Shown: one piece after another, positions 44,412-56,518 of the stretch
How positions within the stretch are numbered: position 1 is the first letter of the stretch
Layout: every line of letters starts with the position of its first letter
DNA from: Jackrogersella multiformis
Lineage: Eukaryota; Ascomycota; Sordariomycetes; Xylariales; Hypoxylaceae
Assembly: GCA_902806575.1 (NCBI GenBank)
Contig: CADCXD010000008.1
Location: 1,302,001-1,366,000, forward strand
Direction: 5' to 3'
Length of the DNA: 64,000 nt
Program-made: the position numbers and the translations under genes
Notes under the pieces: generated by a model
Databases searched by the model: none
Told to the model about the DNA's origin: nothing
Seen by the model: only the letters and a program-made list of their open reading frames with translations

Positions 44412-46944
44412 TCAGGAGGATAGCACAACGCCCAGCTCCAATAATAGCTGCACGAAACGTGAATGCAACTCGATGAAGAAGTCAGGAAGACCCACTAGCT
44501 CTGCAAGCCCGCGAGCCTTAGGCGCAAATCCACCGGGCCCCATAGACCCACCCATGCGCTGCATGAAGCCGCCGCGGCCACCACCAGTAAGGAAGCTGCT
44601 TGTATCGTTCGCCCTCTCTCTTCCTCGGTCACGGTCTAAGTTGGTCACGCCAAATCCACCCCCTAGACCGAGACCGATCCCGCTATCGCGTGGACCATCG
44701 CCGCCAAACGTACTATGACTATACGCGGCATTCAATGCGGCGACAGGACTGTTGGCTTCCTCGCGCTCACGCTCCCGTTCGGCCTCTGCCTCGGCTAGTT
44801 CCTGGATCCAATTTACCAAATCTCGGAACGCGGCCGATATAAAGCTGAAAGTCTTCATAGCGAGGCGCTCACGGTGTGTACTAAGTGCCAGAAATGCGTA
44901 GACTCTCTTGCGACCGCGAGCGTGCACGTCTGGGATGCGGAATATGTACGCCGTAGTATAGCCTGCCAAAGGGTCGCCGAAAAATATTGGACCGCCATTC
45001 GCAGCGGATTGCGAGTTCGGCGCCGCGGTAATGTAACCCGGACCATGATTCAGCGGCATAGTTGAGAACGAGGGCGGCATGCCGGGTAGCGGCGACGAAA
45101 GTGAAGGAGCTGCTTGCGAAGTCTCCGGTCGTCGGGGGAGTGTTTCAAAAGATAGAGTCCGCAGACACGAGGCGCGAACTATAGAGTAGGTGGTAGGAAC
45201 AACTGGCTCATGAGTTGATGTATAGTCTAGGTAGTGTGTATGTTGCATCACACTAGATCTAGAAGAGACGCTAGAATGAGAGGTCGACGTGGTAGGCCGT
45301 CGTCGCGAGGTTGAGCGTTTGGTATTATCTCCTGGCAAGGCATCTTCTTCTGCATCGGAAGGATATGATGATTGCGGATTAGAGCTTGGCGGACTGAACT
45401 CGCCGTTACCTCCGTAGACACGAGCATACGGTGCGCGTGTGCGTAATATAGGGCCTCGTTGATCAGATTTCGAGTCTGTGGTTGCACTTGTGCTCCCCTC
45501 CTTCCTACTTTTCGAGTCTTGTCGCTTCGGGAGCGTAAGAGCGCAGTTCGGACACGGGTTTGCTCGTTTCGTGACGTATTCGTCATAGGTTCGGTGAAAA
45601 CTCGAGTCGCGACGTAAACCCCCCTTGCCATTAGCTTCGGGAAAGCTCTCGGGTGCATTTCGGGGACTTTGAGGAGGCGTCTGGATAGCTGCAGATGTCA
45701 CAAGAGATGCGGCAGCGACGGACTGAGCCGTAGTGCTGGGACCAAGTTTTGACGCTCGAAGTGAGGATGCGCGGTTCTGCGCTTCTTGTTCTGTCGAAGG
45801 CGTGGATGAGCTGCGCGGAGATCCGAGTGTCATTTTCCGTAGGGAATCAGCAACAGAGACCTGCGTGCCATGAGCCGCAGCACTCGTTTGCGGTCGTGCT
45901 GGCTCAGCAGTTTCATCGCAGCACTGTCTACATGGCACCGGCAAACCTTCCGTGACCATGAGAGGTGTCGGTCCATGCAGATCGCAGTAATGCGCCAGGC
46001 ATAGCTGGATATGGGTTAGCAAGGGTAATATTGCCGGCTTTGGAGAAACCGTCATGGTCGGCCAAAATATTCGAACACAAGTAAATTTGGTAGAATACAC
46101 GTGCTAAACCAGCATATTGTAACCGGACTAGAGTATTGAGGCACTTGCAATGTCCAAGCAGGCCATAATATGTTAGGCAGAGAGTGGGGGTCAAGTTCAA
46201 GAGAAGGAGTCGGTCTCGGGGGCCAAAAAGGAGGGTAGGAGGTGAGTAAGTTTTAAAGACAAACAGGAAAGAGGTGGGAATTTCTTAAGGCGAGAAGTAT
46301 AAGTGAAAACGTCACTGTCGCGCGCAAGGGGAGGGTGAAAGGTGAGTCTAATTTCAAGTTGGCAACTTGGGCGTATGCGACAATCAGAGCACCCGTACCA
46401 ATCAAGCTGGATAGTTGGATGACTTGGGGGCGTAGCGGCACATCGCTTCGCTCCGTGCCGTCGCTATGGAATAGGGGGGACAGTCCAACATAAGCAGTCA
46501 AAGCAAGTAAGACCTGGGGCAAGGAGCTAGGCTGCTGATGAGATGAGAGAGTGTGGGGGGACACAAGGCTTCTGGAGTGGTCTGGAAAAGCGAGGCGGTG
46601 AAGGGATTCGACCAGGAGGGGGCTAAAGAAGACCGGGAGGATGAATGGTAGGAATTAAGAGAAGGTGTGGGACACACATGTGTTCAAAGAAAGAAACAAC
46701 CCAAAAGCCACCAAAGCTAGGAAAAGCTGAGGTATGCAAGTGAGACTAGTGGCAACGGGCTGTATCTAAGCTCCTGTGCGCAAAGTATAAAAAATAACGG
46801 GTTCCAAGATATTTGTTAAGACGCGTGTGACGCGACCATAGACCGGGAATCACGATTTGGGTTTGGGGTTTTGGGTTTTAATGTTTCGAGGAATTAAAAA
46901 GAAGAAAAACCACTAAATGATGATGTACTTACTATAGACGTCAT
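44412..46944 (-). CDS. folliculin/LST7-like longin-domain protein
   Basis: The main exon is 46004-44412 (531 codons including stop). It is preceded by a branch/acceptor (TTGCTAACCCATATCCAG) and opens LCLAHYCDLHGPTPLMVTEGLP, the canonical start of the folliculin longin domain. A perfect GTAAGT donor after ATG-ACG-TCT-ATA at 46944-46933 would give a four-codon first exon, and the frame is kept (534 aa), with a 928-nt intron. Conserved later blocks are YDEYVTKRANPCPNCALTLP, YSIVRASCLRTLSFETLP, GGPIFFGDPLAGYTTAYIFRIPDVHARGRKRVYAFLALS and the C-terminal helix FFIELHSRFVQLLLELG. Folliculin/Lst7 with Lst4 acts on Rag/Gtr GTPases in amino-acid signalling to TORC1. The first exon is the uncertain part. 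Confidence 0.82.
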
Positions 46945-49900
46945 GACGCTTCTTTCAGCGCACAGCTGCCTTGTGGAGTGTTGCACCGCGGGGGTTTGGG
47001 GCTTTCCAAGCTTGTCTCCCAGGCTGTTGATTGTCGATTGTCGATTTCACCAGCGAGCGAACCAGTACCAGTACCGAAAGGTGACCCCCAAATATCCCAA
47101 TCTCCCTCCCACGCGTGTCCCGCGTCTTGCCCTTACTCTGGTCACCTATCCAAGCCGGCCAAGCAGGGTACTTTTGTACAATACTAAAAAGTATTATCTC
47201 ATTTAAAAGGAAACGATAATAGGGCACGAACACAGTCGGTTGGTACCTGGTCGGGCTTCTTCCTCCCTCTCTCTTTCGGTCCCCTGTGCCTGCGGCTGTG
47301 CGTGCGGCTACGTCTTCCGTCGGTGTTATCCAGTTCCAGGAATCGATGCGAAACGCGAAATGTGAAATGTGTAGGTACTTGTGCTCACTGCTGTGTCTAT
47401 GTGCAGTCAATCACGAGCCACAATCCAAACAAATGCGGCACGGGATGACAAGACACAGCAAAGAGATCACCAATCGGCTCTCGATCCTGTAATATTGATC
47501 CTTGTGTTTCCTTCTGGTTGGTTCGCTGTGCAAAGCGGTCGCAAGAGAAGCCTTTCGCGGATTGGAGGGAAAAGAAATAGCGCTAATAGCTACTGCGAAG
47601 CTGACCTCCAACTCGTGCGATCCTGATGAAGAAGCAGGTTAGATATGTACCTAGGTAGGTGATCATGAGCGAAAGGATGCTCGGGATAGGTATTCGAAAG
47701 GCTCTCAAGAATAGTAGTACATTTAGGTAGGTAGATCGAACTGGGCTGAAGAGGGAAAAAGAGGATGTTGTCAGTCAAGAAATTCCCTTAGGCACCAATA
47801 TTATAATGGTAGGTTACCACTACCTGGTGTAGGTAGGTACTTGAGATTAAGAAGGAGGAATAATGAGAGTTGAATAATCATATTGAATAATCATATGCAG
47901 ATGTACCTAGGTAGTCGAATAATTTCGTCGACTAACCTGTCGAATAATCTGGCTGTTCGGGCAGGTAACGACCGGTGAATTGTATGTGTGTGCTTACCTA
48001 GCTTCAAGGAAATAACCTCAAGGAAGTAACCTTGAGGAAATAGCAGGTGGGTATAGGTCTAGGTGTAATGCCACAGTGAGGCAAGTAAGACAACAATAAG
48101 TTGAAGGAAGGTGATACACCTTAACGCCGAAAGTCGTCCATCCCATAGATCATATCTTTTATTTTATCTTTTCTCTTATCTTCTCTCTTTCCTTTTCGAT
48201 CAACAATGTCCAACTAACCTAGTCGAAATGAGGGTATTTAGTAGGTATGTCGTTTTTTATAAATACCCTGCCATCGGCAACAGTTCGCTCGTACAAGTCA
48301 GACTCGGATTTATCGCCAATGGGGTTCTCTGCCTTTTTAATCATGTATCGCATACGACCGTTGCCGCTGCTTCAGAAGCAGACTTAACCGTAACCGACTA
48401 GGTAGCAGGACCACTACGACGTGGTACTACTACTGCCGGGTCCTGGGTCTTTGGTTGCGGAGGGAAGATTCACTGAGTGGTCGATGGGTGTGGTCGATAC
48501 CACCTCAGTCGTCTTAGCTCACGCTCCCGGATGGGCCAGCCGGTAGGGGTGGTCTTCTAGAAGAACCACTAGAATCGCATGCAGCGCTGGCCTTGCTAGG
48601 AACACCTAGTCGCAGTGTGCAGGTGTGGGAACTGCCACACCGACGAGACGGTGCTGACCTATTATTAACTAGGTTCTTCGGCCCACTTGTCGCGTGTCGG
48701 CCTAGACCGGGGTTGCGATAATTAGATCAGAAGGGTAGGATTCGCTCGCTATCTTTATCGTTTGTGCGATAGATGGGGGGGGGATGAGATGTATAGGATG
48801 ATTTAACCCCAAGTATTTTCTTCGCTTGGGTGAGTCGATGCCCACAGTTGATTTCCAATGTTGCCTAGGTGTGTTTGGATGAAGCAATCCAATCAATCTT
48901 CGAACTATGCTTCGTCGAAGAACTAGAAGCCGTCTCTAGTGTAGCTGTCTACACTAGAGCGAGGTATTACGTATTCACATACCAATTACCGTGGGTGTGA
49001 AGAAGTTTGCCGACAGTGTTGGGACAAACCGGAATAGATCTCGGTCGAATTCTGAGGCCTTGGCGCAAAGATATTTTCTTAAAATGGGGACCTAGGGAGT
49101 TTGCCGTCAAGTTAAAACTCGGAGGCCTGACTCGAAATGTGTAAAGGGCATGTGAATAGGGCAAACTCGACGCAACTCGTCACGGGACAGCCGGACGGAA
49201 CAGAGATGTTTTTATACTACACGTACCCAGATGCGCCTGCATATTACGACAAAGAGCCGGGCACCGTTAAGATGAGGTTTCGATCGAATACTCATTTTGC
49301 GTGTAGGTGTCCTACTCCGAACAATATAACGGACACAGGGAACATCGTCGGGTGTCGCATCGTTGATATCCACCAAGTTCATAGCTGTTGATTATGATTG
49401 GTCAATTCGTACTGGCTGTCGGATATCGTCCCCCCTGCCTTACATACTAGGTACCATCTAGCGTACATAACACACCAGATAGACGATCCAGGGCGTGGGT
49501 AATGGTTAACCCTGGGGAATTATGAGTCGGAGCATCTCCCTGTCCACGACAGGGAATTCGGAGTCAAGGTCAAGTATCAATTCTCTCAAAACCCCCCTCA
49601 AACAGGAAAGGCACTAAGCAGCTCCGCATCATAGTTAGCAACCATCACTAGTGTACTACCTATGGTAATGTATGTACAGACATCTCCAAATTCTCGTTCG
49701 TCAGTTCGTCAGGGTTTGTTCCAGGGGCACCACCACGATGTATCTACACTAGGTAGGGAACATGCCGCAAGGATTTGATAGTGTACGTAGTATCTGCAAA
49801 GGCACTCGTGGTCAGCTACGTAACACCTTTATTTTCGTCGCAATTAATAAATCCGACTCGTTCGACAAATCGGAATTTTCTCCAGGTGATACCATGATGG

Positions 49901-52900
49901 AGGTCAGCATGTCAAGCAAGTCCTTGTCAAACTTCCAAGGTTGGTAACAATTTCCGAACTGCTATAAACTGGCAGCTTACCTAGCTGTCGTCCTAATATA
50001 CCTACTACCTATTATTCATACATACCTCCTATGTGAGAACGTATACAGCCCTGGAGATTTGAATACCTATATCATATTATGACGGAACACATCTCCTACC
50101 ATTACATCACTTCACCTAGACTCCAACTAATTTATTAAGCGAGTCTGCTACCTACATACATAGATGCGCATATATCCACATACATCCATGCATGTCAGAC
50201 CCTTCACATGCTTCCATGCTTTCTATAATCAGCAGTCAGGCAGTATACCTACCCAGCATATGGTCATTTAATTACCCGTGCAGCCTCGAGAGACCTCAAC
50301 TACCGTTACTATTACTACTGTATCGCATCAAGCAGCAGCCTTTTTTAGATTGACAACGCACCCGACAGTCTGACATACATGAACCGACACACCCACATCA
50401 GAAATCCTCATTTCCACACTTAACCTTCTTGTTTGGCCCCTTCGTTCCATGTGCTAGGAGTATACTCCATCACGAGAAATGGCCCGACTGACTGTAGCTC
50501 TCGGAATGTTCGGGGACACCACGCATTTTACTAATGTTATGCTATGTTTTGTCTTTACACATACTTACCCCGTTTGAAGTACATGCTATCACCGGTGTTA
50601 TATTTTTATAGCTTCTATCTCGTCACCATCATATCCGCGTCTATATCTCACCGTCTCCACCTATAACAGATCGCTTAGCTGGGTCTAAGGTCATGGGATT
50701 TGTTCCGGGTGTCTTTTCTATCCAAAGTATCATCTTCCATCCACCTCCCTTGAATTTATCAATCGTCCCATTTTGATTCGTCTGCGCTGGTCTCCCTTCT
50801 CTCCTCCCATTTATTACATGGATCACACAGTAGGTAATGTCCAAGGGAGACCCCTCGCCTCTCCACAGCAGACCGTTCACCGGCTGACCGGTTCCCAAAT
50901 CGTCCAGCCTAGTGCTAGGAATCGTTGATCAATGTGACTTCGCCGGATGAGCGTGCCCGCGAACTTCTAGATCGGCGCATGGCCCTCCAGGGGTCCCATG
51001 AACCAGCGAACCCAGAGATCCCTAACTTTGGGACGATTCTTGCCTGCTTGTAAGATATTGTAAGGTAGCAGTGATGTACCACTCGAGCATCACAGCCCTC
51101 CAATACAAAATAGCCGGCTCGTTGTCGCGACTTTAAGGGTCGTCATGATAAGAGGAATCCACAAGCTAACAGCGCTACGTAGCATGGAGTACTTAGTATG
51201 TCAAATTATCAACTCGCCTAATATGTATTTATCTCATGTCGACCCGGCTATCCCGTCAGTGCGTAGCCCCAGGGGGGAAAGCTTCTTAGGACGTAGTCTG
51301 GGGTACATCGCAAGCGATGCACACGTGCGCGCCACGGGATAGGATGTAACCATCGTGTCCGGAAGAGATATCTCAAAGACCAGACGGTCGTTGTTGGTTT
51401 TTTCTCAGCTGAAATTTATTTCCGAGTAGGTAGGTATGTACTCCATCCGGGTTTGAGCATATGCGTAGTAGTGCAAGACCTGCATGGCGAGCCGTTCCGT
51501 TCCGCTGTGACGCGTAGGCCGACTCGAGCCTCTCTCGTTCGTCCCGGCCATCGCGGCTAGTCGCAGAGGTCATCCCATCGCGTACGTACTTACGCACGTA
51601 TGCATTAACTCTAAATTGCGGCGCGGCTCGATGCATTCGCGTGCTCTAGGGTCTTGTCACCATCTGCTAAACGAGGGATGGGTTTCCAAACTTCATTCAA
51701 CAAGCACCTTCCATTCCGGGTTTTCGGGTTTTTCGGTTTTTCGGTTTTGCCTCTCTCGCCGGCCCGTAAATTCAGGGGCCCTGGACGACCGACCTCAGCC
51801 GGCTCGGCTTCAAATCCCGCAATCTCCGTCCGCTTTGATACGCGACCCACGGTTCTCAGATACTTGTCAAGATCGGATGAACCATGATTATTAGACTTTG
51901 CGGCGTAGTCTGTCCAATCATGTGGTGTGTATTTGGATTTGGAATGTCCTGTCATCAATGTTACTTCTAATGGAGGCCTCGAACAACTATAAAACTCCGT
52001 GCTATTCTGGATATTTAGCCTGAACTGGACCCTGGCCACAGATGGACGAATCTGGAAACACCCATGTGCCATTTTCTTTATCAGTCCCGTGAAGTATGCT
52101 CTCGGCTGCGTCAACAGAATCATTTAAGGACGTAATTGCGTATCAAATTACGAAAAGCAATATACTTATCTCTCTTTTTGGACACGGCGTGGCGAATTAG
52201 GAATTTCGAAACTGGCAATTTGACTAGTTTAGGTCTGGTCGTTAATTATAGAACTGTCTAAACACGCTCAATAGGCTTCTAGCATACCCGGTATAGCCTT
52301 GCATTTCATACTCACCTGTCTGAATCAGGCTATTGAACTTACCTAACCTAGATGCTGACGTTGGGAAACTAGCAGCCAGCTTGCAGCAGATTTGTATGAC
52401 TTGGGGAAGAGGCAGATATGGAAGGGATATGGATGTTGACACTTTCTGGTTTCGTCTGAATCTATTAGTAATATAGGTACACTAAAGTCAAAGAGTGAAT
52501 CATAGTAGATTAAAGGATCAGTTGCTCAGAAACATAAAACTGATTAAGGTCCATTCGCTGTGTAAACCGAGAAGCCCCTGAAAATTAAACGTACCGGCTG
52601 ATATATTGGAAAGCTATTTCTCAAAGCGATGAAAAAATCCCAACACTCATCCCCTTAATGTTTACAAGACCATTAAAACTGACCCGAATACGAAGCTATA
52701 CCTGTAACAAGGTACTTGTTGAGTTTCCACTTCTCTTTGCGTACCGGAGGGTTTTAATATTATAACCTGACCTAGGGGATTATTAGGCTGTTAATACTAT
52801 CTTAAAGATTTCGCGAGCGCACCTTGAGTCTGTATTCATTCTCGTAGTTAGAATATTCATTTTTTATAATAGTTTTAACCTAGAAAGTCTGATAGGGTAA

Positions 52901-53447
52901 TAGCTGAGCCTCGTGGACAGTTGTTATAACCCGTCTTTTCTAGTTTGTCTTATATCTTTATACAATTTGTTGAACAAACAAACATTCTTGTTACTATATG
53001 TCGTAATATTCAAGGCTTTTATTTATAGGATTCATAGTATATAATACCATCTGTTTTGATCCAGATAGGGGCTGACCCGGAACTTACTTCATCACTATTA
53101 TTAAGATGATATGATATATAATAATGGTTTACAACCTCCATAAGGTAAACATCAACCGATTTGATTTTCTCAATGGCAGACCCCATGGATACTGCAATGC
53201 TAATTTATATAATTCATGGATATATTCGTATGTTCAGTGTACAAAATGCTGATATATACATAAATAGACTATTTGGTCCAGAGAACAGAAGACCATAACT
53301 AAGGCTCAATTCATATATCGGCCAGTTAAATACTGCGTGTCTTTCTCTCGTCGTAGCATTAACGGCCCAAGAAACCACAGCACACACATATGACAAGAGT
53401 TAAGCAAAGACCTAAGAATTAGATCTTCATTCCAACTACTCTCGTAT
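46945..53447. other. 6.5-kb gene-poor region
   Basis: No supported gene. It holds CCTAGGTA words, a perfect hairpin at 48934-48959, and a possible remnant of a LINE-type zinc finger (about 48600-48680). It also has a pyrimidine-rich tract at 48148-48200, a repeat of TTTTCGG units near 51720-51745, and an AT-rich tail at 52500-53250. Frames of 170 codons (51611-52123, minus) and 84 codons (49137-49391, plus) lack recognisable domains. Confidence 0.5.
48934..48959. repeat. perfect inverted repeat, 11-bp stem and 4-nt loop
   Basis: CTCTAGTGTAG and its exact complement CTACACTAGAG flank CTGT. It sits in the gene-poor region and could be a MITE remnant or an RNA hairpin; no flanking gene explains it. 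Confidence 0.85.
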
Positions 53448-54444
53448 TTAGCAAGCGGGAAGCGTAGAGTACTTGCAATGGTCGCTCGGCCCGGAGCTGA
53501 TCTCCTTAGGCTCTTTTCCGGGCGTGGTGCCCTCGAACTCCTATTCACAATTCCGTCAGCACACTCCCACTCTTCAGACAAGTCGCCAAGCCACAAGGAG
53601 GAAATAGACTAATAGGCATCGGAAGGGATAAATATATATGTAGGTAGGTAGGTACTTACAACGCAGATCTTCTTGACGGAAGACGCGCACGAGCCGGAGA
53701 TGGTAGCGACGTCGCCCTTGTTGGAGTTGATGCCGACGAGCGTCTTGCCGTTGTACGCCTTGACGTTCTTGACCACCACGTTGCGCTCCCCCATCACCTT
53801 GCAGTTGCCGCACGACCGGTACAGCTTGCCGAAGTCGACGGCGGTGAACCCGTCGATCGTCACGGTGCCGAGCCCGTTGTGCTGGATGATCTTGTCTTCG
53901 GCGCCGGTAGCGCCCCTATATTTGACGTCACTCCGGTTAGCCCCTTTATCCCATCAACCACCGGCTATCTCCTATCATAGTATAGGTGGTTGAGCATAGG
54001 AAGCAGAACTCACCCGCCCTTCACAATAGCATTGCCGTTCCCCTTCAAGCTCAGCGCGTCCTCGCACACGGCGGCCCACCAGACGTTCTCGACGGTGCAG
54101 GAGCCCTTGCAGTGGACGCCCTCTTTCTGGTCGGCGCCGATGATGGCATTCTTGAGGACGGCGCCGTCCTCGAGCAGGAACACGGCGTCGGCGTCCCCGC
54201 CCTCGGCCTGCCCCGAGCAGCTGACGCCGCGCCCGTACGTCTTCATGCCGCCGTCGAACGGCTGCCCGGCCTTGACCGTCCGCGCCTGCTTGTACGTGAC
54301 CGACCCCTTCGACGCCGGGATCGGGAAGGCCGCGCGCTTGGCTAGCGCGCCGATGGTGTTCGGGGTTGCGTTGGTGGCCGCGGGCGTGGCTAGAACGGCC
54401 GAGGAGGCGCTGAGCAGGGCGAGGAATGCGGTTGTGAACTTCAT
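53448..54444 (-). CDS. pectate lyase, polysaccharide lyase family 3
   Basis: Three exons: 54444-54014, 53915-53660 and 53540-53448 (259 aa; introns 98 and 119 nt). A signal peptide (MKFTTAFLALLSASSAVLATPA) is followed by the PL3 parallel beta-helix. Recognisable elements are FDGGMKTYGRG, AVFLLEDGAVLKNAIIGADQKEGVHCKGSCTVENVWWAAVCEDALSLKG, DKIIQHNGLGTVTIDGFTAVDFGKLYRSCGNC and NVVVKNVKAYNGKTLVGINSNKGD, with the usual paired cysteines, ending in HCKYSTLPAC. PL3 enzymes cleave polygalacturonate by Ca-dependent beta-elimination outside the cell. This points to plant-tissue degradation by the organism. Confidence 0.93.
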
Positions 54445-55699
54445 TGCTGCGGTTGGTGGCGGTGGTAGGTGCTGGTAGTTGGTAGTTGGTAGTCCGGTAA
54501 AGGGGCTACGAAGTTATTTGGTAAAACGAAAGAATGCACCTCCTGGGCTAAAGAACGAGAGTCAGGCTACGATGGAAAAGAGAGACAACGATGGGCCGAT
54601 GAAGGTGATCGTGAGGATGTAGGATGTACTCTCGACGTCGACACATATTTCCTATATATACAAAATTCTCTTCTACAAGCAGCATGGGATATCATCGTGG
54701 TCTGTCGAGTCTCTCCCGAGGCTGAGCTGAACTCGCTCTTAGTGATACTCTTGCCAAGTCGGTATAATCTCTAGATTTGGAAACCGAAACCTATCATCTC
54801 CTGAGGTCCACTTCTCTATACAGACTAATTCCACGTATGAACCGACGACCTAACACTCTAAGACGCCGCGAGAAAACCCACTATGTTATTACAACCTTCT
54901 AGTTTAGGTAGTTAGATACCTAATTGCTAATGTAATTGTCTGATACGTTCGAGTGGGATAGGTTATACCTAGATGTCTCCCTCCGATGCATATATTCCTC
55001 GACGAAGCTAATGAGGTAGGTGGTATGCTGAATCACGGAAAGTATACTGCATCGGACAAGCTCGACGATCGATAGATGATCGATCTGGGGGTTTGCCCGG
55101 GCCGCTGGGCTTCATCGGATATGATCGACCTTTTGGGATCTGATTTGTGGGTTTTTCGCTGTAGATTGTTTCACTAGGATCTCTCGTCGGCTCACTACTA
55201 GACTAGCTGTTTCGAGGAATTGGGCCTGGGAAGAGCATATGATCAGCAGGGATGGATCAACATCAGACGAACAAAGTGGATCGACGACGTCTCCACCGTT
55301 CCGATACAGTGGTAATGACTAGGCAGCTAGGTTAAGATGTGGACATCAAATACTTACTGGTACCTAACAATCCATATGAAGTTTCAAGATCAAGTGATAT
55401 TTCGATTCATATAAAGGTTGAAAGCTCAAATTGTATTGCTCATAGGAAGGTAGTATGTTATATTGTGAACACTCAGTTTTATCGAGATATCCCTAAAATC
55501 TGCTGTGTTTCGCCCCTTTTAGTAACCACTTCATCCTCAAATTAGACCTAGCCCTATGAAGTCGAGAAGGACCATCGTGGCCTTGATGCATGGAGTTCGA
55601 TCCATGGGAAATCCTCGATGGAAATTACTAGATGGTCGCCGAGAAATGCCCCATTCCTACCTACCTAGGTACACTAATTCATGGGCAAGAACCCCTTAA
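54445..55699. other. intergenic, no gene seen
   Basis: This is the upstream region of the pectate lyase gene. TATATATAGG on the minus strand at 54652-54661 is a likely TATA box 210 bp before the ATG. A hairpin-like CATGG..CCATG near 55590 is not a tRNA. The rest shows nothing recognisable. Confidence 0.5.
54652..54661 (-). promoter_or_regulatory. TATA box of the pectate lyase gene
   Basis: TATATATAGG on the minus strand, about 210 bp upstream of the ATG at 54444. Placement is inferred from sequence only. Confidence 0.4.
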
Positions 55700-56518
55700 T
55701 CAAGACCAAGGCGTCTTCGGCCGCGGCAACTCCTGTCCATCGAGCCTAATCTTGACATATTCGTGTTCGTGGTAAAAACACAGATATCCGGCGACGTTCG
55801 CGGACTCCAGTGTCGGGGTCTTGTAGTACCAGACGAGGTCCTTAAACTTCAATTTCTGTCCATCGCCCTTCTCGAACTCCACATCATAGTAGTTCGCCAC
55901 GCCCTTGTACGGGCAGGCCGTCGTGATCTCGCTATCCTTTAGCATAGCACGGTCTACCGCCGTAGCCGGTACGTAGTAGCGGCACGGCAGCCCCGTCTCG
56001 TATAGGTGATAAGCCGAGCTAGTTTGCGCGACCAACACGCCGGCGACCCAGACTTCGAGCGGCCGCGAGGAGTGCAGCACGTCTATGCGGCGGAACGGGT
56101 CTTTTGGATGTACATAGATGGTCACGTCCTCCTCGAACCAGGCATCCACGGCGGCGAACTCGACACGCACCATGCCCTCGAGGGCTTTTTGGCGCTGTTC
56201 CAATGAATCCCCGAATACGAGGACACGGTCCGTAGAGTGGCTTCCAACGCGCAGCTCCGTTGTCCAATAATAGGGGGCCTCTGTGTCGGGCTTGGCGCGT
56301 GGGGCTAGAAGACCCGGTTTGAACGAAGTCTTAGGTATGTAGTAGTACGGGTAGTACTCGTGCTCCCAGACGTACGTTGCAGACGTCGTGTCCGCGACAT
56401 ACACGCCGTTCAGCAGGATTCGTACACGGCGAGACGTAGGGAGAGTCCTAACGGGACCCTCTTCCATTAGTCTCTTGCCGAGCTCCAAGAGATCCTGTTT
56501 CGAGTGTGGGCTAGCCAT
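55700..56518 (-). CDS. tandem DUF427 protein
   Basis: Intronless, 272 aa, with two copies of the DUF427 fold. The first runs RRVRILLNGVYVADTTSATYVWEHEYYPYYYIPK..., and the second starts RPLEVWVAGVLVAQTSSAYHLYETGLPCRYYVPATAVDRAML and continues through CPYKGVANYYDVE and WYYKTPTLESANVAGYLCFYHEH. The CPYKG and WYY motifs are the usual DUF427 marks, and the first copy is less complete (WTTE in place of the CPYKG part). DUF427 proteins occur in bacteria and fungi, and their function is not established. No signal peptide. Confidence 0.88.
   Translation of the reverse strand: MASPHSKQDLLELGKRLMEEGPVRTLPTSRRVRILLNGVYVADTTSATYVWEHEYYPYYYIPKTSFKPGLLAPRAKPDTEAPYYWTTELRVGSHSTDRVLVFGDSLEQRQKALEGMVRVEFAAVDAWFEEDVTIYVHPKDPFRRIDVLHSSRPLEVWVAGVLVAQTSSAYHLYETGLPCRYYVPATAVDRAMLKDSEITTACPYKGVANYYDVEFEKGDGQKLKFKDLVWYYKTPTLESANVAGYLCFYHEHEYVKIRLDGQELPRPKTPWS

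Noticed and set aside
46253..46564. 103-codon minus-strand hydrophobic frame
   Set aside because: Lies inside the proposed folliculin intron/leader; no homology recognised.
49137..49391. 84-codon plus-strand frame in the gene desert
   Set aside because: No domain and no splice partner; length is within chance for this composition.
51611..52123. 170-codon minus-strand frame
   Set aside because: No recognisable domain, no supporting splice pattern, low-complexity composition; the region also has TTTTCGG repeats.
55580..55600. tRNA T-arm-like GTTCGATCC
   Set aside because: No acceptor, D or anticodon arms around it; only a small CATGG/CCATG hairpin.
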